Assembly (NCBI GenBank): GCA_900552315.1 | Contig: URZM01000149.1 | Span: 1 to 5,472, forward strand | Direction: 5' to 3' | DNA from: an uncultured Bacteroidales bacterium | Lineage (GTDB): Bacteria > Bacteroidota > Bacteroidia > Bacteroidales > Muribaculaceae | DNA length: 5,472 nt | Part shown: piece by piece, positions 1-5,472 of the stretch | How positions within the stretch are numbered: the first letter of the stretch is position 1 | Layout of the letters: every line of letters starts with the position of its first letter | The notes under the pieces: generated by a model | Seen by the model: the letters and a program-made list of their open reading frames with translations, nothing else | Told to the model about the DNA's origin: nothing | The model's database searches: none | Made by a program: the position numbers and the translations under genes

Positions 1-1
1 G

Positions 2-55
2 CCCGACCGCTTCGAGGATCTCATCGCCGTGATCTCCCTCTACCGCCCCGGCCCC
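2..55 (+). other. dnaE: Fragment of DNA polymerase III alpha subunit gene (dnaE), fused to infB
   Basis: Reading from base 2, the sequence encodes PDRFEDLIAVISLYRPGP, which matches a highly conserved stretch of the catalytic region of the replicative polymerase alpha subunit (the family pattern is roughly FEDLIAxxALYRPGP followed by M or L). After the last Pro codon the frame gives Gly-Ala and then a TAA stop at 62-64. Homology therefore ends exactly where the IF-2 reading frame takes over. Only about 18 codons of a gene that normally exceeds 1,100 codons are present. I see the motif directly; the identification rests on known family conservation. The abrupt switch inside a GC-rich run suggests an assembly join or contig-end artefact and not a real gene end. 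Confidence 0.75.
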
Positions 56-2390
56 GGAGCCTAAGCCCGAGCAAAAAACGGAGTCGGCACAGCAGCCCGC
101 ACAGCCAAAGGAACCGGAGATATTCCGCCCCACGCCTTCGGTGCAGACCCCGCAGTTCAAGGTGGTGGGCACCATTGACCTCTCGGCCATAAACCAGACC
201 ACACGCCCCCGCAAGCGCAGCAAGGAGGAGCGTCGCCACGCTGCCCAGAACGGCGCGGCGGGTACTCCCGGCCAGGGAGCCTCGGCTCGCAAGAAGCGTC
301 AGCGCATAGGCAAGGAAAAGGTGGACGTGGAGAAGACAGCCTCACAGCCCGGCTTCGACGGACGTCGCCCCAAGGGTGTCCAGAACGGCCAGGGTGGCCA
401 GCAGGGGGGTGGTCAGAACGGCAACCAGCGCCGGGACAACGCTCCCAAGCGGGCCAAGGGCAAGAACAATCCTCCCAAGCCCGTCACCCTCTCTGACGAG
501 GACGTGCAGAAGCAGGTGAAGGAGACCTTGGCGCGCCTTACCAACAAGACCACCAAGAAGAGCGTGAAGTGGCGCAAGGAGAAACGCGAGGAGGCCCACT
601 CCCGCGAGCAGGCGCAGGCCGAGCGCGAGGCCGCCGAGAGCAAGGTGATCAAGATTACCGAGTTCGTCACCGCCAATGACCTGGCCAACCTCATGGAGGT
701 CCCTGTCACAAAGGTCATAGGCACCTGCATGAGCCTCGGCCTGATGGTCAGCATAAACCAGCGCCTCGATGCCGAGACCATAAACATAGTGGCCGAGGAG
801 TTCGGCTTCACCACCGAGTATGTCAGCGCCGAGGTGAGCGAGGCCATAACCGTGGAGGAAGACTCCGAGGAGGACCTTGTGCCCCGTCCCCCCATCGTCA
901 CTGTCATGGGACACGTGGACCACGGCAAGACCTCCCTGCTCGACTACATACGCAAGGCCAACGTCATAGCAGGCGAGGCCGGAGGCATAACCCAGCACAT
1001 CGGCGCATACAACGTCACGCTCGCTGACGGCAGGCACATCACATTCCTCGACACCCCGGGCCACGAGGCCTTCACCGCCATGCGTGCCCGAGGAGCCAAG
1101 GTCACCGACCTGGCCATCATCATAGTGGCCGCCGACGACAACGTCATGCCCCAGACCGTGGAGGCCATTAACCATGCCTCCGCCGCAGGTGTCCCCATCG
1201 TCTTCGCCATCAACAAGATAGACAAGCCTGCCGCCAACCCCGACAAGATAAAGGAGGAGCTTTCCGCCATGAACTATCTGGTGGAGGACTGGGGCGGAAA
1301 ATACCAGAGCCAGGACATCTCCGCCAAGAAGGGCATAGGTGTCGAGGAACTCATGGACAAGGTCCTGCTCGAGGCCGAGATGCTCGACCTCAAGGCAAAC
1401 CCCGACCGCAACGCCGTGGGCTCCATCATCGAGTCTTCCTTGGACAAGGGCCGTGGCTACGTGGCCACCGTGCTTGTCCAGAACGGCACGCTGCGTGTAG
1501 GCGACGTGATACTGGCCGGTACCCACTACGGCAAGATCAAGGCCATGTTCAACGAGCGCAACCAGCGCGTCACCGAGGCCGGCCCGGCCACGCCTGTCTT
1601 GGTGCTCGGACTCAACGGCGCTCCCACGGCGGGCGACACCTTCAACGTGCTCGACACCGAGCAGGAGGCACGCGAGATTGCCAACAAGCGCGAGCAGCTG
1701 CAGCGTGAGCTGGCCAACCGCACGCAGAAACGCCTCGGCCTCAGCGAGCTGGCACGCCGCAAGGCCCTGGGCGATTTCCACGAGCTCAACCTCATCGTCA
1801 AGGGAGACGTGGACGGCTCCATCGAGGCCCTCTCCGACTCCCTCATCAAGCTCTCCACACCCGAGGTGCAGGTCAACGTCCTTCACAAGGGTGTGGGAGC
1901 CATCTCCGAGAGCGACGTCACACTGGCCGCAGCCTCCGACGCCATCATCATCGGATTCCAGGTGCGACCCTCGGCTAACGCGCGCCGCGAGGCTGAGAAG
2001 GAGGGAGTGGAGATTCGACTCTACTCAGTCATCTACAAGGCCATAGAGGAGGTCAAGGACGCCATGGAGGGCATGCTCTCACCCGAGATTCGAGAGGAGA
2101 TTACAGGCACTGCCGAGATTCTCCAGACATTCCATATCTCAAAAGTAGGCACAATTGCCGGAGCCATAGTGCGCGACGGCAAGGTGAAACGCGCCTCCAA
2201 GGTGCGCGTCATACGCGACGGCATAGTCATCTACACCGGCGAGCTCGGCAGCCTCAAGCGATTCAAGGACGACGTCAAGGAGGTCGTCTCCGGCTTCGAG
2301 TGCGGCCTCTCAGTCCAGAACTACAACAACATCGAGGTCGGCGACATGATCGAGGCCTACGAGGAGATAGCCGTAAAGAAAACCCTGTAA
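45..2390 (+). CDS. infB: Translation initiation factor IF-2, 5'-truncated
   Basis: IF-2 is the cytoplasmic GTPase that brings initiator fMet-tRNA to the 30S subunit and promotes subunit joining. The frame is open from base 33, but IF-2-like sequence can start no earlier than about 45 because dnaE lies upstream. The first possible start codon in frame is GTG at 141, giving 749 residues, which is internal to the true protein. Numbered from that GTG: a basic Gln/Gly/Lys-rich linker (about 20-165), the IF2_N-type helical domain (about 168-223), then the G domain with P-loop GHVDHGKT (257-264), switch I GGIT (281-284), DTPGH (304-308), NKID (358-361) and SAKKG (394-398). Domain II follows, then domain III (KGDVDGS near 554-560) and the C-terminal fMet-tRNA-binding barrel. 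Bacteroidales IF-2 is usually over 900 residues, so roughly 150-250 N-terminal residues are missing. The stop is TAA, followed by a terminator. Confidence 0.97.
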   Translation, partial: APAPEPKPEQKTESAQQPAQPKEPEIFRPTPSVQTPQFKVVGTIDLSAINQTTRPRKRSKEERRHAAQNGAAGTPGQGASARKKRQRIGKEKVDVEKTASQPGFDGRRPKGVQNGQGGQQGGGQNGNQRRDNAPKRAKGKNNPPKPVTLSDEDVQKQVKETLARLTNKTTKKSVKWRKEKREEAHSREQAQAEREAAESKVIKITEFVTANDLANLMEVPVTKVIGTCMSLGLMVSINQRLDAETINIVAEEFGFTTEYVSAEVSEAITVEEDSEEDLVPRPPIVTVMGHVDHGKTSLLDYIRKANVIAGEAGGITQHIGAYNVTLADGRHITFLDTPGHEAFTAMRARGAKVTDLAIIIVAADDNVMPQTVEAINHASAAGVPIVFAINKIDKPAANPDKIKEELSAMNYLVEDWGGKYQSQDISAKKGIGVEELMDKVLLEAEMLDLKANPDRNAVGSIIESSLDKGRGYVATVLVQNGTLRVGDVILAGTHYGKIKAMFNERNQRVTEAGPATPVLVLGLNGAPTAGDTFNVLDTEQEAREIANKREQLQRELANRTQKRLGLSELARRKALGDFHELNLIVKGDVDGSIEALSDSLIKLSTPEVQVNVLHKGVGAISESDVTLAAASDAIIIGFQVRPSANARREAEKEGVEIRLYSVIYKAIEEVKDAMEGMLSPEIREEITGTAEILQTFHISKVGTIAGAIVRDGKVKRASKVRVIRDGIVIYTGELGSLKRFKDDVKEVVSGFECGLSVQNYNNIEVGDMIEAYEEIAVKKTL

Positions 2391-2400
2391 ACGAACATGA

Positions 2401-2447
2401 CACACGGCATGGAGGCGCTTCGCCGCTCTTCATGCCGTGTGCTTTTT
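2401..2447 (+). terminator. Rho-independent terminator after infB
   Basis: An 11-bp perfect inverted repeat, CACACGGCATG (2401-2411) and CATGCCGTGTG (2431-2441), encloses a smaller GGCG-CTT-CGCC hairpin (2414-2424). One base later comes a run of five T (2443-2447). It begins 10 bases after the infB stop codon. A stem, GC-rich loop and T-run of this form are standard for an intrinsic terminator on the plus strand. The odd point is its position: the T-run ends only 13 bases before the folK start codon. Confidence 0.85.
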
Positions 2448-2460
2448 CTGAGCTACTTTT

Positions 2461-2934
2461 ATGTACGCGATAATCAACATAGGCAGCAACCTGGGCAACC
2501 GCCGCCTCAACCTCTCCAAGGCCATGGGGGCCGTCATGCGACGCTTCGGCAACCTGGAGATGAGCCACACCGTGGAGACCGAGCCTCACGGCTTCGACAG
2601 CCCCCACAAGTTCCTCAACGTCTGTATCATGTTCCAGACCGACCTTGAGCCGCATGCCCTGCTCGCCGAGCTGCAGGCCATAGAGAAGGGGATATGTCCC
2701 GACCCGCACCGCGACTCCCGGGGCGGCTACGCCGACCGTGTCATAGACATAGACCTGATAGCCATGGACGACTGCGTGCTGGACACCCCGGAGCTGCGTC
2801 TGCCGCATCCCGGTCTGGAAAGTAGATATTTCTTCCTCAAGCCCCTTGAGGAGATAGCACCCGGCTGGCGACATCCCGTCACCGGCCTGTCACCCGCCGA
2901 GATGCTCGCCGCCCTCCCTGCCGACACACATTGA
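2461..2934 (+). CDS. folK: 2-amino-4-hydroxy-6-hydroxymethyldihydropteridine diphosphokinase (HPPK)
   Basis: HPPK transfers pyrophosphate from ATP to 6-hydroxymethyl-7,8-dihydropterin, the step before dihydropteroate synthase in folate synthesis; it is a cytoplasmic enzyme. The 157-residue product has the usual length. The N-terminal strand and turn INIGSNLGNR (5-14) is the family signature, so the ATG at 2461 must be the start. The metal-binding pair is D96 and D98 in RVIDID, preceded by R93. LPHP (H116) and ESRYFF (R122) match the conserved His and Arg of the active-site region, and RHP occurs near 137-139. Tyr90 stands where E. coli HPPK has Trp89, and the WGPR motif reads YADR; I believe this is common in Bacteroidota. 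There is no clear Shine-Dalgarno, and no promoter fits between the infB terminator and the ATG, so expression probably depends on read-through or on a promoter inside infB. Confidence 0.93.
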   Translation: MYAIINIGSNLGNRRLNLSKAMGAVMRRFGNLEMSHTVETEPHGFDSPHKFLNVCIMFQTDLEPHALLAELQAIEKGICPDPHRDSRGGYADRVIDIDLIAMDDCVLDTPELRLPHPGLESRYFFLKPLEEIAPGWRHPVTGLSPAEMLAALPADTH

Positions 2935-2958
2935 GCCGGACGGTTCGCACGCCCGGCT
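2934..2958. terminator. Weak hairpin between the convergent folK and membrane-protein genes
   Basis: AGCCGG (2934-2939) and CCGGCT (2953-2958) form a 6-bp GC-rich stem with a 13-base loop, starting at the last base of the folK stop codon. No T-run follows on either strand, so it lacks half of the intrinsic-terminator signature. Its position in the 69-base gap between two converging genes makes a weak or bidirectional terminator plausible, but this is an inference from position. Confidence 0.3.
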
Positions 2959-3003
2959 TCATAAGTCAGCCACCTCCTGCAAGAACCCCTTTGCACACAA
3001 TGG

Positions 3004-3684
3004 TCACTCCACCCGCGACGCGGCTGGATTCCCCGAGGTGTAAGGGCGGTGTCTTTTCCGGGCCTTTGGCGGATAGCGCAGGTCATGCGTGTCAATCACA
3101 TCCCATCCCAGCGCGCCATTGGCCACCTTCACCCCCACCGTCTGCCCCTTTTGCAGGCGGTTGTACACATCCAGAGGCACGCTCACCGTGGCCGCGCGGC
3201 CGTCAGGCAGCCGAAGCGTAGCCTCGAACACATAATACTCCCTTCCGGTGGTATAGGTACGTCGGCCCACACGCTTGGTGTGATGCTTGGTCTTCCTGAC
3301 CTTCTGACTCACCGTGGCGTCAACGTAGCCACGGCTTTGCGTGTCGGCTCCCAGCATGTTCACCAGCAGCAGCCCGCACAGGAATATGCCCGTGCCTGCG
3401 GCCATCGAACAGGCCCAGCGCACCCACCACTGCCTTTTGCCCGTGACCCAGCCCCACACCTTGCCCGCCAACGGCGTCGCGGCCGCCGCCCCGCCACACG
3501 CGATAAGCGTGGGAATCCACCAGGCCACGAATGTCTCGGACAGCATCACCGCCGCCCCGCCATAGCAAAGTATGGACAGCGCCGCCAGGAACCCCCCGGT
3601 GAGGATACGCGCCACCCGCGCCCACTTGCCTTGAGGCCGGGGCACAGGTGGCGGCGGAGGTACGTTTATCGATACGGGGCTCAT
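3004..3684 (-). CDS. Hypothetical three-TM membrane protein with a soluble basic C-terminal domain
   Basis: I do not recognise a named family. The product is 226 residues if it starts at ATG 3684-3682, which overlaps the stop of the protease gene as ATGA. A longer frame begins at 3720 inside the protease, but the overlap, a GAAGAA purine run just before the ATG, and the layout favour the short start. A proline-rich N-terminus (PPPPPVP, 9-15) precedes hydrophobic segments at about 25-48, 52-72 and 88-112. Positive charges lie before segment 1 (GKWARVAR) and between segments 2 and 3 (GKRQWW). By the positive-inside rule this puts the N-terminus in the cytoplasm and the last ~110 residues in the periplasm. 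That part holds a very basic stretch (KVRKTKHHTKRVGRR, 128-142), then a beta-rich unit (YVFEATLRLPDGR through GQTVGVKVANGALGWDVI), and ends in a basic tail (KARKRHRP). The gene is probably translated together with the upstream protease. Confidence 0.8.
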   Translation of the reverse strand: MSPVSINVPPPPPVPRPQGKWARVARILTGGFLAALSILCYGGAAVMLSETFVAWWIPTLIACGGAAAATPLAGKVWGWVTGKRQWWVRWACSMAAGTGIFLCGLLLVNMLGADTQSRGYVDATVSQKVRKTKHHTKRVGRRTYTTGREYYVFEATLRLPDGRAATVSVPLDVYNRLQKGQTVGVKVANGALGWDVIDTHDLRYPPKARKRHRPYTSGNPAASRVE

Positions 3685-4478
3685 TTCTTCGCCGGACGCG
3701 CTATGCCGTCCTTCTGGCATTTCTGGCTCATGCGCTTGATGCGGTCCTGCGTCTCAGGGTGGGAGGAGAACATCTTCGATATATAGCTCGACGAGGCTCC
3801 CGACTCCTGCTCCATCTGGCTCATCTTCTCGAAGGCCGACACCATGCCCCACGGATTCTTGCCGTTGCCCTTCAGGAACTCATAGCCATAGTCGTCGGCC
3901 TCCTTCTCCTGCTTCTGCGAATACTTGGCTCCCGCCAGCGACTGGCCCAGCGCGCCGAGCTGCGAGTCGGTCAGTGCGCCGACCACCCCTCCGGCAGAGG
4001 CCACCGCATCCTTCAGAGCGCCCGTGAGCAGCTCCTGCTTGAAGCCCTTCTTGGAGTGATGCTTGGCCACATGCCCTATCTCGTGGCCTATGATGCCCAG
4101 CAGCTCGTCGTCGTCCATGATGTCCATGAGCGAGGAGAACACGCGCACGCTGCCGTCCGGACACGCGAACGCGTTCACGTCTATGACTTTATACACCTTG
4201 AAATTCAACGGGATGCCATCGGCCTGGGTGAGTCCTTGCGTCAGCTTGGCCAGACGCACGGCATACGGGTCGTCGGCCTTCGCCACCTCGTTGTGGGTGT
4301 CCATCCAGTCCACCGACTCCTTGGCGTACGCGGCCATCTGTTCGTCCGTCAGGGTCAGGGCCTTGGCCGCTTTCGTGGCCCCGTTTATCGCTTTTCCGAG
4401 ATTGAACTGCGCCATGGCCGGCTGTGTGAAAGCCGCTGAGGCAGCCGCCAGGGCGATGCATGTGAGAATTTTTTTCAT
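3681..4478 (-). CDS. M48 family zinc metalloprotease, LoiP/YggG-like, exported
   Basis: This is a 265-residue zinc endopeptidase of family M48. The active-site motif HEIGH (132-136) gives two zinc His ligands and the catalytic Glu133. The third ligand is Glu193 in the EKEADDYG motif. The C-terminal SSHPETQDRI segment (238-247) is the conserved HPxxxxR element of the family. The tract from VYKVIDVNAFA through ASAGGVVGALTDSQLGALG resembles E. coli LoiP (YggG), an outer-membrane lipoprotein protease linked to low-osmolarity stress. Residues 1-23 form a typical signal peptide (MKK, hydrophobic core, AMA|Q cleavage site). No Cys lies at the cleavage site, so unlike LoiP it should be a soluble periplasmic protein. 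A consensus -7 promoter element lies about 28 bases upstream of the ATG. The stop overlaps the start of the membrane-protein gene. Substrates cannot be inferred. Confidence 0.93.
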   Translation of the reverse strand: MKKILTCIALAAASAAFTQPAMAQFNLGKAINGATKAAKALTLTDEQMAAYAKESVDWMDTHNEVAKADDPYAVRLAKLTQGLTQADGIPLNFKVYKVIDVNAFACPDGSVRVFSSLMDIMDDDELLGIIGHEIGHVAKHHSKKGFKQELLTGALKDAVASAGGVVGALTDSQLGALGQSLAGAKYSQKQEKEADDYGYEFLKGNGKNPWGMVSAFEKMSQMEQESGASSSYISKMFSSHPETQDRIKRMSQKCQKDGIARPAKK

Positions 4479-4505
4479 GACTGTAAGAATATGCTTTCAG
4501 GACTG

Positions 4506-4513
4506 CAAATTTA
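4506..4513 (-). promoter_or_regulatory. Bacteroidota-type promoter -7 element for the M48 protease operon
   Basis: On the minus strand these bases read TAAATTTG, an exact match to the Bacteroidota -7 consensus TAnnTTTG. Transcription would start near 4500, leaving a leader of about 20-25 bases before the protease ATG. No good TTTG -33 element stands 19-21 bases upstream; GTTTC at about 13 bases is the nearest T-run of that kind. The promoter may therefore be weak or need an activator. Confidence 0.6.
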
Positions 4514-4604
4514 GTGAAAAAATCTGAAACCGCCCCTGTAAAGCGCCCTGGCTCCCGCTCGCCGTCCCGCGCGGCCTCTCTCCTCACGTACACCCTGTTT
4601 TTTG

Positions 4605-4614
4605 ACACAGGTGT
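4605..4614. promoter_or_regulatory. Small inverted repeat at the -33 region, possible operator
   Basis: ACAC-AG-GTGT is a short dyad that touches the -33 TTG of the rightward promoter. A site here could influence the Crp/Fnr-type gene. The arms are only four bases, so it may be chance, and it does not resemble a standard CRP or FNR box. Confidence 0.2.
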
Positions 4615-4644
4615 TGCACATTCGGGATATTTATGGTAACTTTG
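4614..4644 (+). promoter_or_regulatory. Bacteroidota-type promoter for the Crp/Fnr-family gene
   Basis: TTG at 4614-4616 (GTTGCACA context) and TAACTTTG at 4637-4644 are separated by 20 bases. This fits the Bacteroidota promoter pattern TTTG, 19-21 bases, TAnnTTTG, with the -7 element a perfect match. The start point would be near 4650, giving a leader of about 75 bases before the ATG at 4726. Confidence 0.75.
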
Positions 4645-4665
4645 TAATGTCAGAAGGCGCGCGCT

Positions 4666-4684
4666 CCTGAAAACCCGGTTCAGG
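4666..4684 (+). other. Hairpin in the leader of the Crp/Fnr-family mRNA
   Basis: CCTGAA (4666-4671) and TTCAGG (4679-4684) form a perfect 6-bp stem with a 7-base loop, AACCCGG. It would lie about 16 bases into the transcript predicted from the promoter at 4614-4644. No T-run follows, so it is not a terminator. It could stabilise the mRNA or serve as a DNA dyad for autoregulation. Function is unknown. Confidence 0.35.
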
Positions 4685-4725
4685 TCCAGTTCATTTGCCG
4701 TATGCCGTGACGACACATCACACGC

Positions 4726-5319
4726 ATGGAAAGACTTAAAGAACTATTGAACAAGGAATGTGACAGGACCATGACCGGCCCCGAGTGGGACGAGGTCTTC
4801 GCCCTGGCTTCCGAGATGCCCCTCAGGAAAGGCGAGGCCATCATGAATCCCGGCGACGTGAACCCCGACGTCTACATCATCAAGGAAGGCATACTGAGGG
4901 GAGTGACCTTTCACGGGGGCCACGAGCGCACCTTCTCCTTCGGCCTGCCCGGCACCATCTTCAACTCCCGCTTCGCGTTCTACAACCTGCGCCCCTGTTA
5001 CTACCGCATAGAGGCATGCTGCCCCAGCGTCGTGCTACGCATACCCCGCGACGAATACATAGCGCTCACCGACCGCTGCCACGCCTTCGCCGTGTGGGCG
5101 CTCCACTACGCCTGGTTCGAGCAATACCTGCAGGAAGACCGCGAGTCCGCCGTGCGAAAGGGCAACGCCAAGGAGCGATACCTGTACATGCTCCAGACGC
5201 GCCCCGTCATCGTCAAGAGAGTGTCGCAGAGAGTGCTCGCCACATACCTGGGCATATCCCCCGAATACCTCAGCCGTGTCAAGGCCTCCATGCTGAAGGA
5301 GGCCCACGCCCAGGCCTGA
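4726..5319 (+). CDS. Crp/Fnr-family transcriptional regulator
   Basis: The 197-residue product has the usual Bacteroidota Crp/Fnr size. An N-terminal cyclic-nucleotide-binding-type beta barrel occupies about 20-115 (LRKGEAIMNPGD, then VYIIKEGILRGV). A linker helix follows at about 118-145, then a C-terminal winged helix-turn-helix at about 147-190, where VSQRVLATYLGIS (166-178) and PEYLSRVKAS form the HTH and recognition helix. The cAMP-contact signature of E. coli CRP (GE followed by an R-S/T-A segment) is absent, and there is no N-terminal FNR-type Cys cluster, so the ligand, if any, is unknown. Five Cys are present (12, 91, 98, 99, 118), including an adjacent pair. The ATG at 4726 has no Shine-Dalgarno, as is normal for the phylum. 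It is divergent from the M48 protease operon and could regulate it, itself, or distant genes. Confidence 0.9.
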   Translation: MERLKELLNKECDRTMTGPEWDEVFALASEMPLRKGEAIMNPGDVNPDVYIIKEGILRGVTFHGGHERTFSFGLPGTIFNSRFAFYNLRPCYYRIEACCPSVVLRIPRDEYIALTDRCHAFAVWALHYAWFEQYLQEDRESAVRKGNAKERYLYMLQTRPVIVKRVSQRVLATYLGISPEYLSRVKASMLKEAHAQA

Positions 5320-5472
5320 CTGCCAGCTGGCGCGCTGCGAACTACTCCCGCAGAGGCCCTTTGTCGCGGCCATGTCGAAATCTTTTTGTAATTTCGCGTG
5401 TTTATAGAGATAGAAATTAAGTAAGTGTTCAAATTTAATTTATACTTTATGCGAGGTTGTTTTTGAGGCGGT
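5320..5472. other. Intergenic region, no gene seen; short hairpins and AT-rich right end
   Basis: No convincing reading frame occurs here. It contains a 10-bp palindrome GCCAGCTGGC (5322-5331), CTGCG/CGCAG (5335-5339 with 5349-5353), and CGAAAT/ATTTCG (5376-5381 with 5391-5396) around a TTTTT run. Any of these might help end the regulator transcript, but none has the full stem-plus-T-run form. From about 5400 the sequence is AT-rich, which in this GC-rich genome suggests a promoter or leader for a gene beyond the window. TATACTTTA near 5441-5449 is only a loose match to the -7 consensus. Confidence 0.4.

Noticed and set aside
141..143. GTG as the true infB start
   Set aside because: IF-2-like sequence continues upstream of it without a start codon until the dnaE join, and Bacteroidales IF-2 has a much longer N-terminus.
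342..1886. A 514-codon open frame on the minus strand opposite infB
   Set aside because: It lies wholly inside well-conserved IF-2 coding sequence. Long antisense frames are expected in GC-rich genes, and its translation is a low-complexity Leu/Gly/Val/His-rich product with no family features.
3685..3720. Longer start (12 extra codons) for the membrane protein
   Set aside because: It would run deep into the protease gene. The ATGA overlap at 3681-3684 is a classic coupled start, and the extra residues show no sign of conservation.
3648..4439. A 263-codon plus-strand frame opposite the M48 protease, and a 245-codon one at 3049-3786
   Set aside because: Both are shadows of the minus-strand genes, which have a recognisable HEIGH motif, signal peptide or clear TM segments. 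The shadow products are Arg/His/Leu-rich with no domain.
4647..4670. Tiny open frame MSEGARS upstream of the Crp/Fnr gene as a possible leader peptide
   Set aside because: Its ATG sits at or before the transcription start predicted from TAACTTTG (4637-4644), so it would probably not be in the mRNA.
5430..5437. TAAATTTG on the minus strand as a promoter reading back into the regulator gene
   Set aside because: The -7 match is perfect, but it lies in AT-rich sequence where chance matches are likely, has no -33 partner at the right distance, and no minus-strand gene follows.

Overview
The window looks like a GC-rich member of the Bacteroidales (Bacteroidota). Three things point there. The IF-2 sequence has the Bacteroidales style of N-terminal linker and a tract like KITEFVTANDLA. 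Two promoter -7 elements match the Bacteroidota consensus TAnnTTTG exactly. Start codons generally lack a Shine-Dalgarno sequence. The genus cannot be fixed from this window; a Muribaculaceae, Prevotella or Alistipes-like organism are all possible.

Layout. Positions 1-~56 encode a scrap of the DNA polymerase III alpha subunit (DnaE) that runs directly into the truncated 5' part of infB through a shared GC-rich run of 12 bases. This looks like an assembly chimera or contig-end artefact rather than biology. From there to 2390 (+) lies infB (translation initiation factor IF-2), lacking its N-terminus but complete from the linker to the C-terminus. A strong rho-independent terminator (2401-2447) follows. 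Only 13 bases later begins folK (2461-2934, +), the pterin pyrophosphokinase of folate synthesis. The short gap 2935-3003 separates folK from a convergent minus-strand pair: a LoiP/YggG-like M48 zinc metalloprotease with a signal peptide (4478-3681), and a three-TM membrane protein of unknown function (3684-3004) joined to it by an ATGA stop/start overlap.

Upstream of the protease, a 247-base divergent intergenic region carries two outward-facing Bacteroidota-type promoters. The rightward one drives a Crp/Fnr-family regulator (4726-5319, +). The last 153 bases are AT-rich at the right and contain no gene I can support.

How the genes fit together: infB and folK are housekeeping genes (translation initiation, folate). 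The protease and membrane protein are very probably one translationally coupled unit acting at the cell envelope. The divergent Crp/Fnr-type gene is a candidate regulator of that unit, by position only. I see no mobile element, CRISPR array, tRNA or rRNA, and no clearly new biological system. The points most worth a second look are the dnaE/infB junction, the terminator pressed against folK, and the coupled protease/membrane-protein pair with its divergent regulator.
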